NCBI GenBank assembly: GCA_938044045.1
Contig: CALIQN010000130.1
Coordinates: 1 to 9,842 of the forward strand
DNA from: an uncultured Peptococcaceae bacterium
Lineage (GTDB): Bacteria; Bacillota; Peptococcia; Peptococcales; Peptococcaceae
DNA: 9,842 nucleotides
Direction of reading: 5' to 3'
In this document: in pieces, positions 1-6,104 of the stretch
How the letters are laid out: every line of letters starts with the position of its first letter
Numbering within the stretch: the first letter of the stretch is position 1
Notes under the pieces: generated by a model
What the model was told of the DNA's origin: nothing
The model's input: only the letters and a program-made list of their open reading frames with translations
The model's database searches: none
Made by a program: the position numbers and the translations under genes

Positions 1-248
1 CAAGTGCAGAAGGAAGTATCAATACAGATGGCTTACCAAAAGGCACAACGTACACATGGGTAGAAAAACCAGATACAAATTCAACACCAGGAAGTAAACC
101 AGGAAAAGTATTAATCACTTACCCAGATAATAGTACGGAAGAAGTACCTGTAATGGTTGAAGTAACGCCACAAAAAGACGATTACGATCCACAACCAAAA
201 GCACAAACGGTAGAACATGCTCAAGTGCCATTGGCAAAAGATAGTGTT
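1..248 (+). repeat. Rib/alpha-like surface protein repeat, one partial unit plus the start of the next
   Basis: The translation contains the Rib-type signatures LPKGTTYTW, TPGSKPGKV and ITYPDNSTEEVPV, followed by DDYDPQPKAQTVEHAQVP, the usual start of the next unit. The opening residues SAEGSI recur in altered form as LAKDSV 228 bases (76 codons) downstream, so one repeat period is about 76 residues. That is close to the ~79 residues known for Rib repeats (Pfam Rib). The second unit breaks off after about SVD, near base 248-251, where penicillin-binding protein sequence begins. Rib repeats are normally stacked in long cell-wall-anchored adhesins of Gram-positive bacteria, so more copies are likely upstream of the window. 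Codons here favour A-ending triplets (ACA, CCA, GAA, GTA) more than the sequence that follows. Confidence 0.8.
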
Positions 249-1766
249 GATAATGCTAAAGAGAGACGAGGTATCGTCCTTAAGGCCATGCTCGACAATG
301 GTGTTATCTCACAAGAAGAATATACTAATGCAAATGCTGCAGAAATCCATGTTTCTACAATTTTAGAAACGACTGAAAAGAAAATTTTAAATGATACAGC
401 AATTAGTTATACAGATTATACAATATATGAAGCTATGCGCGTCCTTGGATTAAAAAGCGATGCAGATCTCTACACAGGTGGTTATCAAATCTATACACAA
501 ATGAATCCTGATTTACAAGACTATATGTACAACTACTTTAGTAATGATTATAATTTCCCAACTGGTAACTCCAGTCAACCTATCCAAGGTGCGATGATTG
601 TTATGGATAGTAAAAATGGTGAGATTGTTGGCCTCATAGGTGGTCGAAATATTAAGCAAGAAAGAACTTTAAATAGAACTAAGACATTAAGACAGCCTGG
701 CTCAACATTTAAACCAATCTATGCCTATGCACCTGCTTTTGAAAGTGGCTATGGTACTGGATCTGTTGAATTAGATAAACCCTATGATGCTTGGGGACAT
801 ATTATCAATAATTATGATTTTAGGTACGCTGGCATGGTCACTTTTAGACAAGCGCTCATCAACTCCTACAATACTGTAGCAGTTAGAGTAGTTGCCAAAG
901 TAGGCTCGGAAAAAGGGGTTGCTATGGCAAAAAAATTAGGAATTACCAGTTTAGTTGAAGAAGGGACACTAAACGATGTTAACTTATCTGCTGGATTAGG
1001 TGGGCTAACAAAAGGGGTTAGTGTTGAAGAAATGGCTGGCGCTTATGGTGTTTTTGCTAACCAAGGCTACTATAATAAACCTCACACGATCGTTAAGATC
1101 CTTAATCAACAAGGTAAAGTTGTCTATACTGCTGATAATAAACCAAAACAAGTTATTTCTCCTGAAACAGCTTATATGATTACAAGTTGCTTAACGGATG
1201 TTGTAAATCGTGGTACTGGTGTTTTAGCTCGTATTTATGATGGTAGAGTAACTGCAGGTAAAACAGGGACAACAGATAATGCTAAAGACCTTTGGTTTGT
1301 TGGCTACACCCCTCAATATGTTGGCTGTGTGTGGATTGGTTTTGACCAACCAGCACAAATTTATTCTACTTCAGACGCTACTAGTAGAATTTTTGGGGCA
1401 ATAATGAGTTACCTTCATCAAGGCCTACCTTATGAGGACTTTGTAAGACCGGATAATGTTGTTAGTGTTCTTATCGATACTAAAACAGGGAATCTTGCTA
1501 GCCGTTCCACGCCTGGTATTTATAGAAGTATGGAGCTCTTTAAATCTGGCACAGAGCCTAGTACCTATTCTAGTGGAGGATATGATGCCTCATCAGATAA
1601 CACATGGGCATCAAACTCATATAATACAGATACTTCTAGTGCACAAGATACTACTGGCAACGTAGACTATTCTAATAATAACAACACTACCGAAACTACA
1701 ACTACTGATAACTCCTCTGAAGATAATAGTAGTAATGATGCTTTATCTGGATTACCAGCTGCCTAG
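1..1766 (+). CDS. Rib-repeat / class A penicillin-binding protein transpeptidase hybrid (5' partial)
   Basis: The frame is open from the first complete codon (base 3) to TAG at 1764-1766, giving 587 visible residues with no start in the window. Residues ~1-83 are Rib/alpha-like repeat. Residues ~84-105 (DNAKERRGIVLKAML...) match the C-terminal end of a GT51 peptidoglycan glycosyltransferase domain. Residues ~193-460 form a penicillin-binding transpeptidase domain with all active-site motifs: STFK (serine codon 702-704), SYN (864-872) and KTGT (1260-1271). The last ~70 residues are rich in Ser, Thr, Asn and Asp. Transpeptidases of this family cross-link peptidoglycan stem peptides outside the membrane. 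A normal class A PBP has an N-terminal membrane anchor and a full ~170-residue GT51 domain before this point; here Rib sequence stands in its place. The ATG at 153 is internal, because coding homology continues upstream and no ribosome binding site precedes it. The transpeptidase call is secure; whether the hybrid is real is open. Confidence 0.85.
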   Translation, partial: SAEGSINTDGLPKGTTYTWVEKPDTNSTPGSKPGKVLITYPDNSTEEVPVMVEVTPQKDDYDPQPKAQTVEHAQVPLAKDSVDNAKERRGIVLKAMLDNGVISQEEYTNANAAEIHVSTILETTEKKILNDTAISYTDYTIYEAMRVLGLKSDADLYTGGYQIYTQMNPDLQDYMYNYFSNDYNFPTGNSSQPIQGAMIVMDSKNGEIVGLIGGRNIKQERTLNRTKTLRQPGSTFKPIYAYAPAFESGYGTGSVELDKPYDAWGHIINNYDFRYAGMVTFRQALINSYNTVAVRVVAKVGSEKGVAMAKKLGITSLVEEGTLNDVNLSAGLGGLTKGVSVEEMAGAYGVFANQGYYNKPHTIVKILNQQGKVVYTADNKPKQVISPETAYMITSCLTDVVNRGTGVLARIYDGRVTAGKTGTTDNAKDLWFVGYTPQYVGCVWIGFDQPAQIYSTSDATSRIFGAIMSYLHQGLPYEDFVRPDNVVSVLIDTKTGNLASRSTPGIYRSMELFKSGTEPSTYSSGGYDASSDNTWASNSYNTDTSSAQDTTGNVDYSNNNNTTETTTTDNSSEDNSSNDALSGLPAA

Positions 1767-1841
1767 AAAAATATTTTTTAAATTTTTGTTTTTAGGGTAT
1801 GTAGATTAAGATTAAGTGATATAACACTAACTTTTAATAAT

Positions 1842-1847
1842 AAGGAG
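1842..1847 (+). promoter_or_regulatory. Ribosome binding site of the DUF1858 gene
   Basis: AAGGAG lies nine bases before the ATG at 1857 and fixes this start. A TATAAC at 1820-1825 could be a -10 element, but no convincing -35 hexamer accompanies it. Confidence 0.7.
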
Positions 1848-1856
1848 AATCGCTCT

Positions 1857-2048
1857 ATGTCTATTACAAAAGAAATGTCAATTTCAGAAGCCGTACAAAA
1901 TTATCCCCAAGTTGCATCTGTTTTTATGGATTTTGGAATGGGGTGTTTGGGTTGTGCAGCCTCAAGATATGAAAATATTGAACAGGGCGCTCTTGTTCAT
2001 AATATCGATGTAGATGCACTGATTGAAGCCCTCAATAAAGCAATCTAA
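1857..2048 (+). CDS. DUF1858 / hybrid-cluster-associated redox disulfide protein
   Basis: This 63-residue soluble protein has the form of a stand-alone DUF1858 domain: an N-terminal stretch like SITKEMSISEAVQNYP, then FMDFGMGCLGC with a CxxC pair (Cys30, Cys33), then a C-terminal helix ending in IEALNKAI. Small proteins of this type (TIGR03980-like) are annotated as redox disulfide proteins associated with the hybrid cluster protein of anaerobes, but their biochemical role is not settled. The length is normal for the family and the start is backed by a good AAGGAG site. No hybrid cluster protein gene is visible nearby. It is flanked by the PBP gene 90 bases upstream and a hairpin terminator just after its stop, so it may be a single-gene transcript or be read through from the PBP gene. 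The family call is firm; the function is not. Confidence 0.85.
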   Translation: MSITKEMSISEAVQNYPQVASVFMDFGMGCLGCAASRYENIEQGALVHNIDVDALIEALNKAI

Positions 2049-2050
2049 AA

Positions 2051-2090
2051 AATAACACCTAGTCATTTAGACTAGGTGTTATTTTTTTTA
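2051..2090. terminator. Bidirectional intrinsic terminator between convergent genes
   Basis: A perfect 14-bp stem has arms AATAACACCTAGTC (2051-2064) and GACTAGGTGTTATT (2070-2083) around a 5-base loop ATTTA. A T-run follows on the + strand (to about 2089) and an A-run precedes it (T-run on the - strand), so it can stop transcription from both sides. The right arm and the T-run lie inside the 3' end of the minus-strand gene. Confidence 0.9.
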
Positions 2091-2437
2091 GCTTCATACA
2101 TAGCTTTATATTGTGGATTACACTCAAAATAAATTTTTCTTTTTTCATTATAATAATTTTGACGTTTTGGATTTTCTGGAAACCAACCTTTTAAAACCCG
2201 TTCCTCTTGTTCCTTCATCTCTTTAATTGACCAAAAAGAGCAACAAGCTAAAACACCAAAGATAATACTCGCTATAAGATTATCTATAAAAGCTGCCAAA
2301 ATAATTGCCAAAATACCTATTAAAATAAACACACAACAAGGTTTTTTCACACCAAAATAATACTCGCCCTTAATAACAATCGGATGAAAAATACCTATTA
2401 ATAAAAACGTAATAATGCCAATACCTAAGCCAATCAT
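2072..2437 (-). CDS. Small DUF4491-like membrane protein
   Basis: The chosen start gives 121 residues with three hydrophobic segments (about residues 3-22, 33-53 and 55-72), followed by a charged, soluble C-terminal tail of about 50 residues. Conserved-looking features are IGIFHP (15-19), EYYFG (25-29) and KGWFPENPKR (83-92). I recognise this pattern as the DUF4491 family, whose function is unknown. The ATG at 2437 is preferred over an in-frame ATG at 2458: GAGAGGAGT sits just before 2437, the upstream ATG has no good binding site, and the shorter form begins with the family-like MIGLG. The C-terminus (EAKKNNT) and stop codon are encoded inside a terminator hairpin. The gene stands alone, divergent from putP. 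A role cannot be inferred from its neighbours. Confidence 0.75.
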   Translation of the reverse strand: MIGLGIGIITFLLIGIFHPIVIKGEYYFGVKKPCCVFILIGILAIILAAFIDNLIASIIFGVLACCSFWSIKEMKEQEERVLKGWFPENPKRQNYYNEKRKIYFECNPQYKAMYEAKKNNT

Positions 2438-2472
2438 ATAAACTCCTCTCGCTATCATTATTGATTTCTTCT

Positions 2473-2501
2473 ATCATAATATAAAATAGTTAATTCATCA
2501 A
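2473..2501 (-). promoter_or_regulatory. Probable sigma-A-type promoter for the DUF4491-like gene
   Basis: Read on the minus strand, TTGATG (2501-2496) and TATGAT (2478-2473) are separated by 17 bases. Transcription would begin around 2466, about 30 bases before the preferred start codon. The region is very AT-rich, so chance matches are possible. Confidence 0.5.
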
Positions 2502-2572
2502 TTAATATTTTTAAAATTTTAGTTATCATTAACTAATATATTTTCTTTATCTGATAAACATCGGTATTTTTA

Positions 2573-2601
2573 TTGCTATCGTTTCAAAAAATTAGTATAA
2601 T
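2573..2601 (+). promoter_or_regulatory. Sigma-A-type promoter for putP
   Basis: TTGCTA (2573-2578) and a consensus TATAAT (2596-2601) are 17 bases apart. This gives a 5' untranslated region of about 30 bases before the TTG start at 2637. No operator repeat is evident around it. Confidence 0.7.
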
Positions 2602-2623
2602 GAATCTCAGTCTATGTCGAATT

Positions 2624-2630
2624 GGAGGAG
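2624..2630 (+). promoter_or_regulatory. Ribosome binding site that decides the putP start
   Basis: GGAGGAG lies six bases before the TTG at 2637. An upstream in-frame TTG at 2622 overlaps this site and has none of its own, so the TTG at 2637 is the likely start. Confidence 0.75.
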
Positions 2631-2636
2631 TGTCTT

Positions 2637-4199
2637 TTGGAAAGTCATTTTTTAATAGGTCTTGCCATGTTCCTGTATATTTGCGTTATACTTGGTATTG
2701 GTCTGTATTTTGCACGTCGAGCACATGGTAGCAGTGAAAATTACTTTATAGGTGGACGTGGTATGGGACCTTGGGTAACTGCTATGAGTGCAGAAGCTTC
2801 TGATATGAGTGGTTGGTTGCTTATGGGACTTCCTGGTATTGCTTATTGGTCAGGACTCGCTGATGCTTTTTGGACTGCACTTGGTCTAGCGATTGGTACC
2901 TATGCCAATTGGTTAATCACTGCAAAACGCTTAAGGATCTATTCTCAAGTTGCTGGTAATGCTATCACCTTACCTGATTTTTTAAGTAACCGTTTTCATG
3001 AAGAAAAAAGAACACTAATGACCGTGGCAGCCTTTCTTATTTTAACCTTTTTCACCGTCTATACAGCTAGTTGTTTAGTCACGATTGGCAAATTATTTAG
3101 TTATTTATTTGATACAGATTATCTTCCTATGATGGTATTAGGGGCTGTTTTTGTTTTAACTTTCACTCTTATTGGAGGTTATTTGGCGGAAGCAACTTCT
3201 GATCTTATCCAAGCAACATTAATGGTCTTTGCGCTTATCTTTGTTTTAGGCGTTGGTATTTATGAAGCAGGTGGCATTAATCAGGTAATAGAAAATGCTA
3301 AATCTATTCCTGGATTTTTTGAATTTTTTGGTGTTGCTAATCCAATAGTGGAAAATGATACGCAAGTCGTCGTTGACGGTATTCCACAATTTAGTAGTGA
3401 AATGAAAACAGTTTCCGCTTTGGCTGTTATTTCTACTATGTCATGGGGTTTAGGCTATTTTGGCGTGCCTCAAGTTCTCATCCGTTTCATGGCAATTCGT
3501 GATAGTAAGGAAATTGCCATTAGCAGACGTATTGCAACAATTTGGGTATTTTTATCCTTATTTGCAGCTGTAGCGATTGGTATTATTGGTAGAACCCTTT
3601 ATCCTACAGCACATCTAAGTACTTCAAGTGCTGAAAATGTTTTTATTACGATTACTACTCACTTAATACCTCCATTTCTTGCAGGTATAGTAATGGCAGG
3701 TATCCTTGCTGCTACATTCAGCTCATGTGCTGCTTACCTCCTTATCGCAGCTTCTGCAATAGCAAAAAATATTTATCAAAAATTACTTAAAAAAAGTGCA
3801 AGCGATAAAGACGTCATGAATATTAGTCGAATTATGCTCTTTTCTATCGCCCTCTTTTCTATGCTATTAGCAACTAACGAGCATAGTGTTATTTTTAATA
3901 TTGTATCTTTTGCTTGGGCAGGTTTTGGATCAGCATTTGGTCCTATCATAATCCTATCCTTATTCTGGAGAGGTATTACTAGAAATGGCGCCCTTGTTGG
4001 TATGCTCACTGGTGGTGGAATGGTATTTATTTGGAACTTTTTAGAAAAAAAGATTGGTGGTATTTTTGCACTTTATGAGCTACTTCCTGCCTTTTTATTA
4101 TCTCTAATAGTGATCATTATCGTAAGTAAGTTAGATAAAAATCAAAAACAAAGCGTTCTAGATGACTTTGATGAGTATCAAAGACAATTAAAATATTAA
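2637..4199 (+). CDS. putP: Sodium/proline symporter (SSS family)
   Basis: The 520-residue membrane protein matches PutP in length (E. coli PutP is 502 residues) and in its sequence landmarks. ASDMSGWLLMGLPG (Asp56, Ser58) corresponds to the sodium-site region around Asp55/Ser57 of the E. coli protein. NAITLPDFLSNRF, TFTLIGGYLAEATSDLIQATLM and GILAATFSSCAAYLL (the Ser/Thr pair of transmembrane helix 9) are also present. About thirteen hydrophobic helices are expected. It would import proline, or a related substrate, with sodium across the cytoplasmic membrane. Translation starts at TTG 2637, set by GGAGGAG at 2624-2630, rather than at the in-frame TTG at 2622. The gene has its own promoter and terminator, so it is probably monocistronic. 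A loop at about residues 233-255 (VENDTQVVVDGIPQ) is longer than I expect for the E. coli protein. Other SSS solutes remain possible. Confidence 0.9.
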   Translation: MESHFLIGLAMFLYICVILGIGLYFARRAHGSSENYFIGGRGMGPWVTAMSAEASDMSGWLLMGLPGIAYWSGLADAFWTALGLAIGTYANWLITAKRLRIYSQVAGNAITLPDFLSNRFHEEKRTLMTVAAFLILTFFTVYTASCLVTIGKLFSYLFDTDYLPMMVLGAVFVLTFTLIGGYLAEATSDLIQATLMVFALIFVLGVGIYEAGGINQVIENAKSIPGFFEFFGVANPIVENDTQVVVDGIPQFSSEMKTVSALAVISTMSWGLGYFGVPQVLIRFMAIRDSKEIAISRRIATIWVFLSLFAAVAIGIIGRTLYPTAHLSTSSAENVFITITTHLIPPFLAGIVMAGILAATFSSCAAYLLIAASAIAKNIYQKLLKKSASDKDVMNISRIMLFSIALFSMLLATNEHSVIFNIVSFAWAGFGSAFGPIIILSLFWRGITRNGALVGMLTGGGMVFIWNFLEKKIGGIFALYELLPAFLLSLIVIIIVSKLDKNQKQSVLDDFDEYQRQLKY

Positions 4200-4203
4200 T
4201 ACG

Positions 4204-4232
4204 GTGCCACTCATTAGAGTGGCGCTTTTCTC
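4204..4232 (+). terminator. Intrinsic terminator after putP
   Basis: GTGCCACTC (4204-4212) pairs with GAGTGGCGC (4217-4225) with one G-U wobble, across the 4-base loop ATTA. TTTTCTCTTC follows. It begins five bases after the putP stop codon. Confidence 0.85.
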
Positions 4233-4240
4233 TTCATAAC

Positions 4241-4269
4241 TTAGTTTTATCTTTTCCGATAAATATATA
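4241..4269 (+). promoter_or_regulatory. Possible promoter for the EamA-family gene
   Basis: TTAGTT (4241-4246) and TATATA (4264-4269) are 17 bases apart and lie between the putP terminator and the next start codon. The match is weak and the region AT-rich. The case rests mainly on the need for a promoter after a terminator. Confidence 0.35.
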
Positions 4270-4299
4270 AATAACTTTCAATAATGAGGTGTATTTATT

Positions 4300-5190
4300 A
4301 TGACAAAAGAGATGAGAGCTAATATATTGCTGTTTATTACAGCCTTAGTTTGGGGCTTTGGATTTGTTGCTCAAAAATTTGGCGCAAATGAAATGCCTCC
4401 ATTTTACTTCAATGCCATTCGTTTTGCTATTGGAACATTAGCTCTATTTCCAGTACTTTATTATATTGAAAAAACAAAGGTCCCTAGAGCATTTGAAGAA
4501 CAAAAAAACAATCTTAAAGAGGAATGTTTTTTAGGCTTACTTACTGGCTTCTTTATTTTTTCTGGCTCAGCTTGCCAACAAATTGGTATTGCATATACCA
4601 CTGTAGGAAACGCTGCTTTTTTAACAGCTTGTTATATTATTATCGTACCTTTTTTTAGTCTCTTCTTAAAGCAAAAGCTTGGGTTCAATATTTGGATTGC
4701 TACAGTTTTAACATTAATTGGCCTATACTTCTTAACAGTTCAAGATGAGTTAACTTTTGCTTTTGGCGACTTAATTATTTTTTTAGGTTCTTTTCTTTGG
4801 GCAGGTCACATTCTTTCTGTTGATTACAGTACCAAAAGAATGTCTCCTATTAAATTAGCTTTCTTACAATTTGCTGTTTGCTCCATACTAAATTTAATTG
4901 TAGCACTTTTATTTGAAACTTTTACTTTAAATCAACTCATAGGTGCACTTCTTCCATTACTCTATGCGGGTCTAATTTCTGCTGGTATTGGTTTCACTTT
5001 GCAGCTTATTGGACAAAAGTATGCGAAACCTACACCGGCATCTCTTATCTTAAGCCTAGAAATTGTGTTCGCCTTTATATTTGGTATTCTATTTTTTGAT
5101 GAAATACCTACTTTTAAAACAGCTATAGGTGCTTCACTAATGTTTTTAGGGATTATTATGGCACAACTCAATATATTTGATAAGAAATAG
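4300..5190 (+). CDS. EamA/DMT-family transporter
   Basis: The 296-residue protein is almost entirely hydrophobic and fits the drug/metabolite transporter layout of two EamA repeats with about ten membrane helices. The first repeat (about 8-146) contains ALVWGFGFVAQKFG and FYFNAIRFAIGTLALFP. The second (about 155-290) contains FLGSFLWAGHILSVDY and, near its end, PASLILSLEIVFAFIFGILFFDE, a typical EamA signature. Members export or import amino acids, metabolites or drugs across the cytoplasmic membrane, and the substrate cannot be told from sequence. GAGGTG eight bases before ATG 4300 supports the start. It follows the putP terminator and ends at a hairpin shared with the convergent histidine operon, so it is probably transcribed alone. 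Confidence 0.88.
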   Translation: MTKEMRANILLFITALVWGFGFVAQKFGANEMPPFYFNAIRFAIGTLALFPVLYYIEKTKVPRAFEEQKNNLKEECFLGLLTGFFIFSGSACQQIGIAYTTVGNAAFLTACYIIIVPFFSLFLKQKLGFNIWIATVLTLIGLYFLTVQDELTFAFGDLIIFLGSFLWAGHILSVDYSTKRMSPIKLAFLQFAVCSILNLIVALLFETFTLNQLIGALLPLLYAGLISAGIGFTLQLIGQKYAKPTPASLILSLEIVFAFIFGILFFDEIPTFKTAIGASLMFLGIIMAQLNIFDKK

Positions 5191-5235
5191 CAGAAAGCTT
5201 AATCTTTAACTCTTATAATTATGCTTTAGTAAAAT

Positions 5236-5285
5236 AAAAAATCAAGTTTGGTAATCTTTTAGGATTACCAAACTTGATTTTTTTC
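5236..5285. terminator. Bidirectional intrinsic terminator between the EamA gene and the his operon
   Basis: The arms at 5236-5256 and 5263-5283 form a perfect 21-bp inverted repeat around the loop TTTTAG. The core is ATCAAGTTTGGTAATC. The outer ends are A-run and T-run, so each strand reads a hairpin followed by Ts. It lies 46 bases after the EamA stop and 17 bases after the his operon stop, and can end both transcripts. Confidence 0.93.
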
Positions 5286-5299
5286 ATGTTCTTTTAATT

Positions 5300-6094
5300 T
5301 TACTGATTAAACACATCTTGAACAATATTAAACCCTAACATACTGTATTTCTCAAACCAACTGTCGAAATCATAACCTATTCCAGCAGTATCATGACTGT
5401 CACCAGTAAAAATAAATTTACCTTTTCTATGATGAATTTCTTCTAGTATGGAAATTGAAGGATATGGTATAGATTTATATCCCCGAGAAACACAACCAGT
5501 ATTAATCTCAAAAAGACACTCACTACAATTTAATTGATTTAAAGCAAATAAATAGGCTCGCTTATACCTATCACAATTCTCATCAAATAATTCATTATTC
5601 TCATTAAATTTTGTAATTAAATCAAAATGTCCAATAATATTGCACTGTGTTTTTCTTCTAACATCTGCGACTGTTAAATAGTAATCTTCTATTAGTGTAT
5701 AGATATCGCCTACATAAAAATCTCTGACAATTTCGAGAAGAATTTCCTTACTTTCATCAACTGGTAAATACACCCCATTTTTTTTAAGGTAATGTACTGA
5801 ACCAATAACATAATCGTAGTCATCTATGCTCATATCAGAATAATAATCTTGCTCAATACCACATAGAATTTCAATCTTTGATTTATACTCTATTTTTAAT
5901 TGTGTAATTTCCTTAATATAAGCCCTAGTGCCTTTCTTTGTCATACACCAACTCTCGTCAAAAAATGTGTAAGAATGTCCAGAAAATCCAAGGGTTTGAA
6001 AACCTTTATTAATTCCTGCCTCTACCATCTCTCTAGGCGTATTTTGCCCATCACAAAAAGTTGTGTGCATATGATAGTCTTTTTTTATAATCAC
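5300..6094 (-). CDS. hisK: PHP-type histidinol-phosphatase (HisK/HisJ family)
   Basis: The 264-residue protein has the full set of PHP metal-binding motifs: HMHTTFCDG (His8, His10, Asp15), FSGHS (His40), GIEQDY (Glu81), GSVHY (His101), GHFDL (His156) and GDSHD (Asp232, His234). These place it with the histidinol-phosphate phosphatases that remove phosphate from L-histidinol phosphate, the step before HisD. The HisB in this window lacks a phosphatase domain, so this protein plausibly fills that step. It is the last gene of the operon, ten bases after the hisIE stop. Translation begins at GTG (6094-6092): the overlapping ATG one base earlier runs straight into TGA, and the next ATG (codon 9) falls inside the first metal motif. 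AGGT next to the hisIE stop can serve as a weak binding site. PHP phosphatases of other specificity are an alternative, made unlikely by the context. Confidence 0.87.
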   Translation of the reverse strand: MIIKKDYHMHTTFCDGQNTPREMVEAGINKGFQTLGFSGHSYTFFDESWCMTKKGTRAYIKEITQLKIEYKSKIEILCGIEQDYYSDMSIDDYDYVIGSVHYLKKNGVYLPVDESKEILLEIVRDFYVGDIYTLIEDYYLTVADVRRKTQCNIIGHFDLITKFNENNELFDENCDRYKRAYLFALNQLNCSECLFEINTGCVSRGYKSIPYPSISILEEIHHRKGKFIFTGDSHDTAGIGYDFDSWFEKYSMLGFNIVQDVFNQ

Positions 6095-6104
6095 ATTAAT
6101 TTAC

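Noticed and set aside
153..155. ATG as start of a 537-residue penicillin-binding protein
   Set aside because: The frame and Rib homology continue upstream to the window edge, there is no ribosome binding site, and the codon lies inside the repeat (VPVMVEV).
1456..1665. Short + strand frame inside the PBP gene
   Set aside because: It overlaps the transpeptidase tail in another frame and has no recognisable domain or binding site.
1767..1778. A/T palindrome AAAAATATTTTT after the PBP stop as a terminator
   Set aside because: The stem has no G or C and would be too weak to terminate; no clear terminator is seen between the PBP and DUF1858 genes.
2438..2458. Upstream ATG for the DUF4491-like protein
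   Set aside because: It lacks a good binding site, while GAGAGGAGT directly serves the ATG at 2437.
3776..4009. Antisense frame within putP
   Set aside because: It lies fully inside a well-supported gene and has no homology signal. The same applies to 4962-5171, 5900-6127, 6906-7139, 8589-8816 and 9117-9335.
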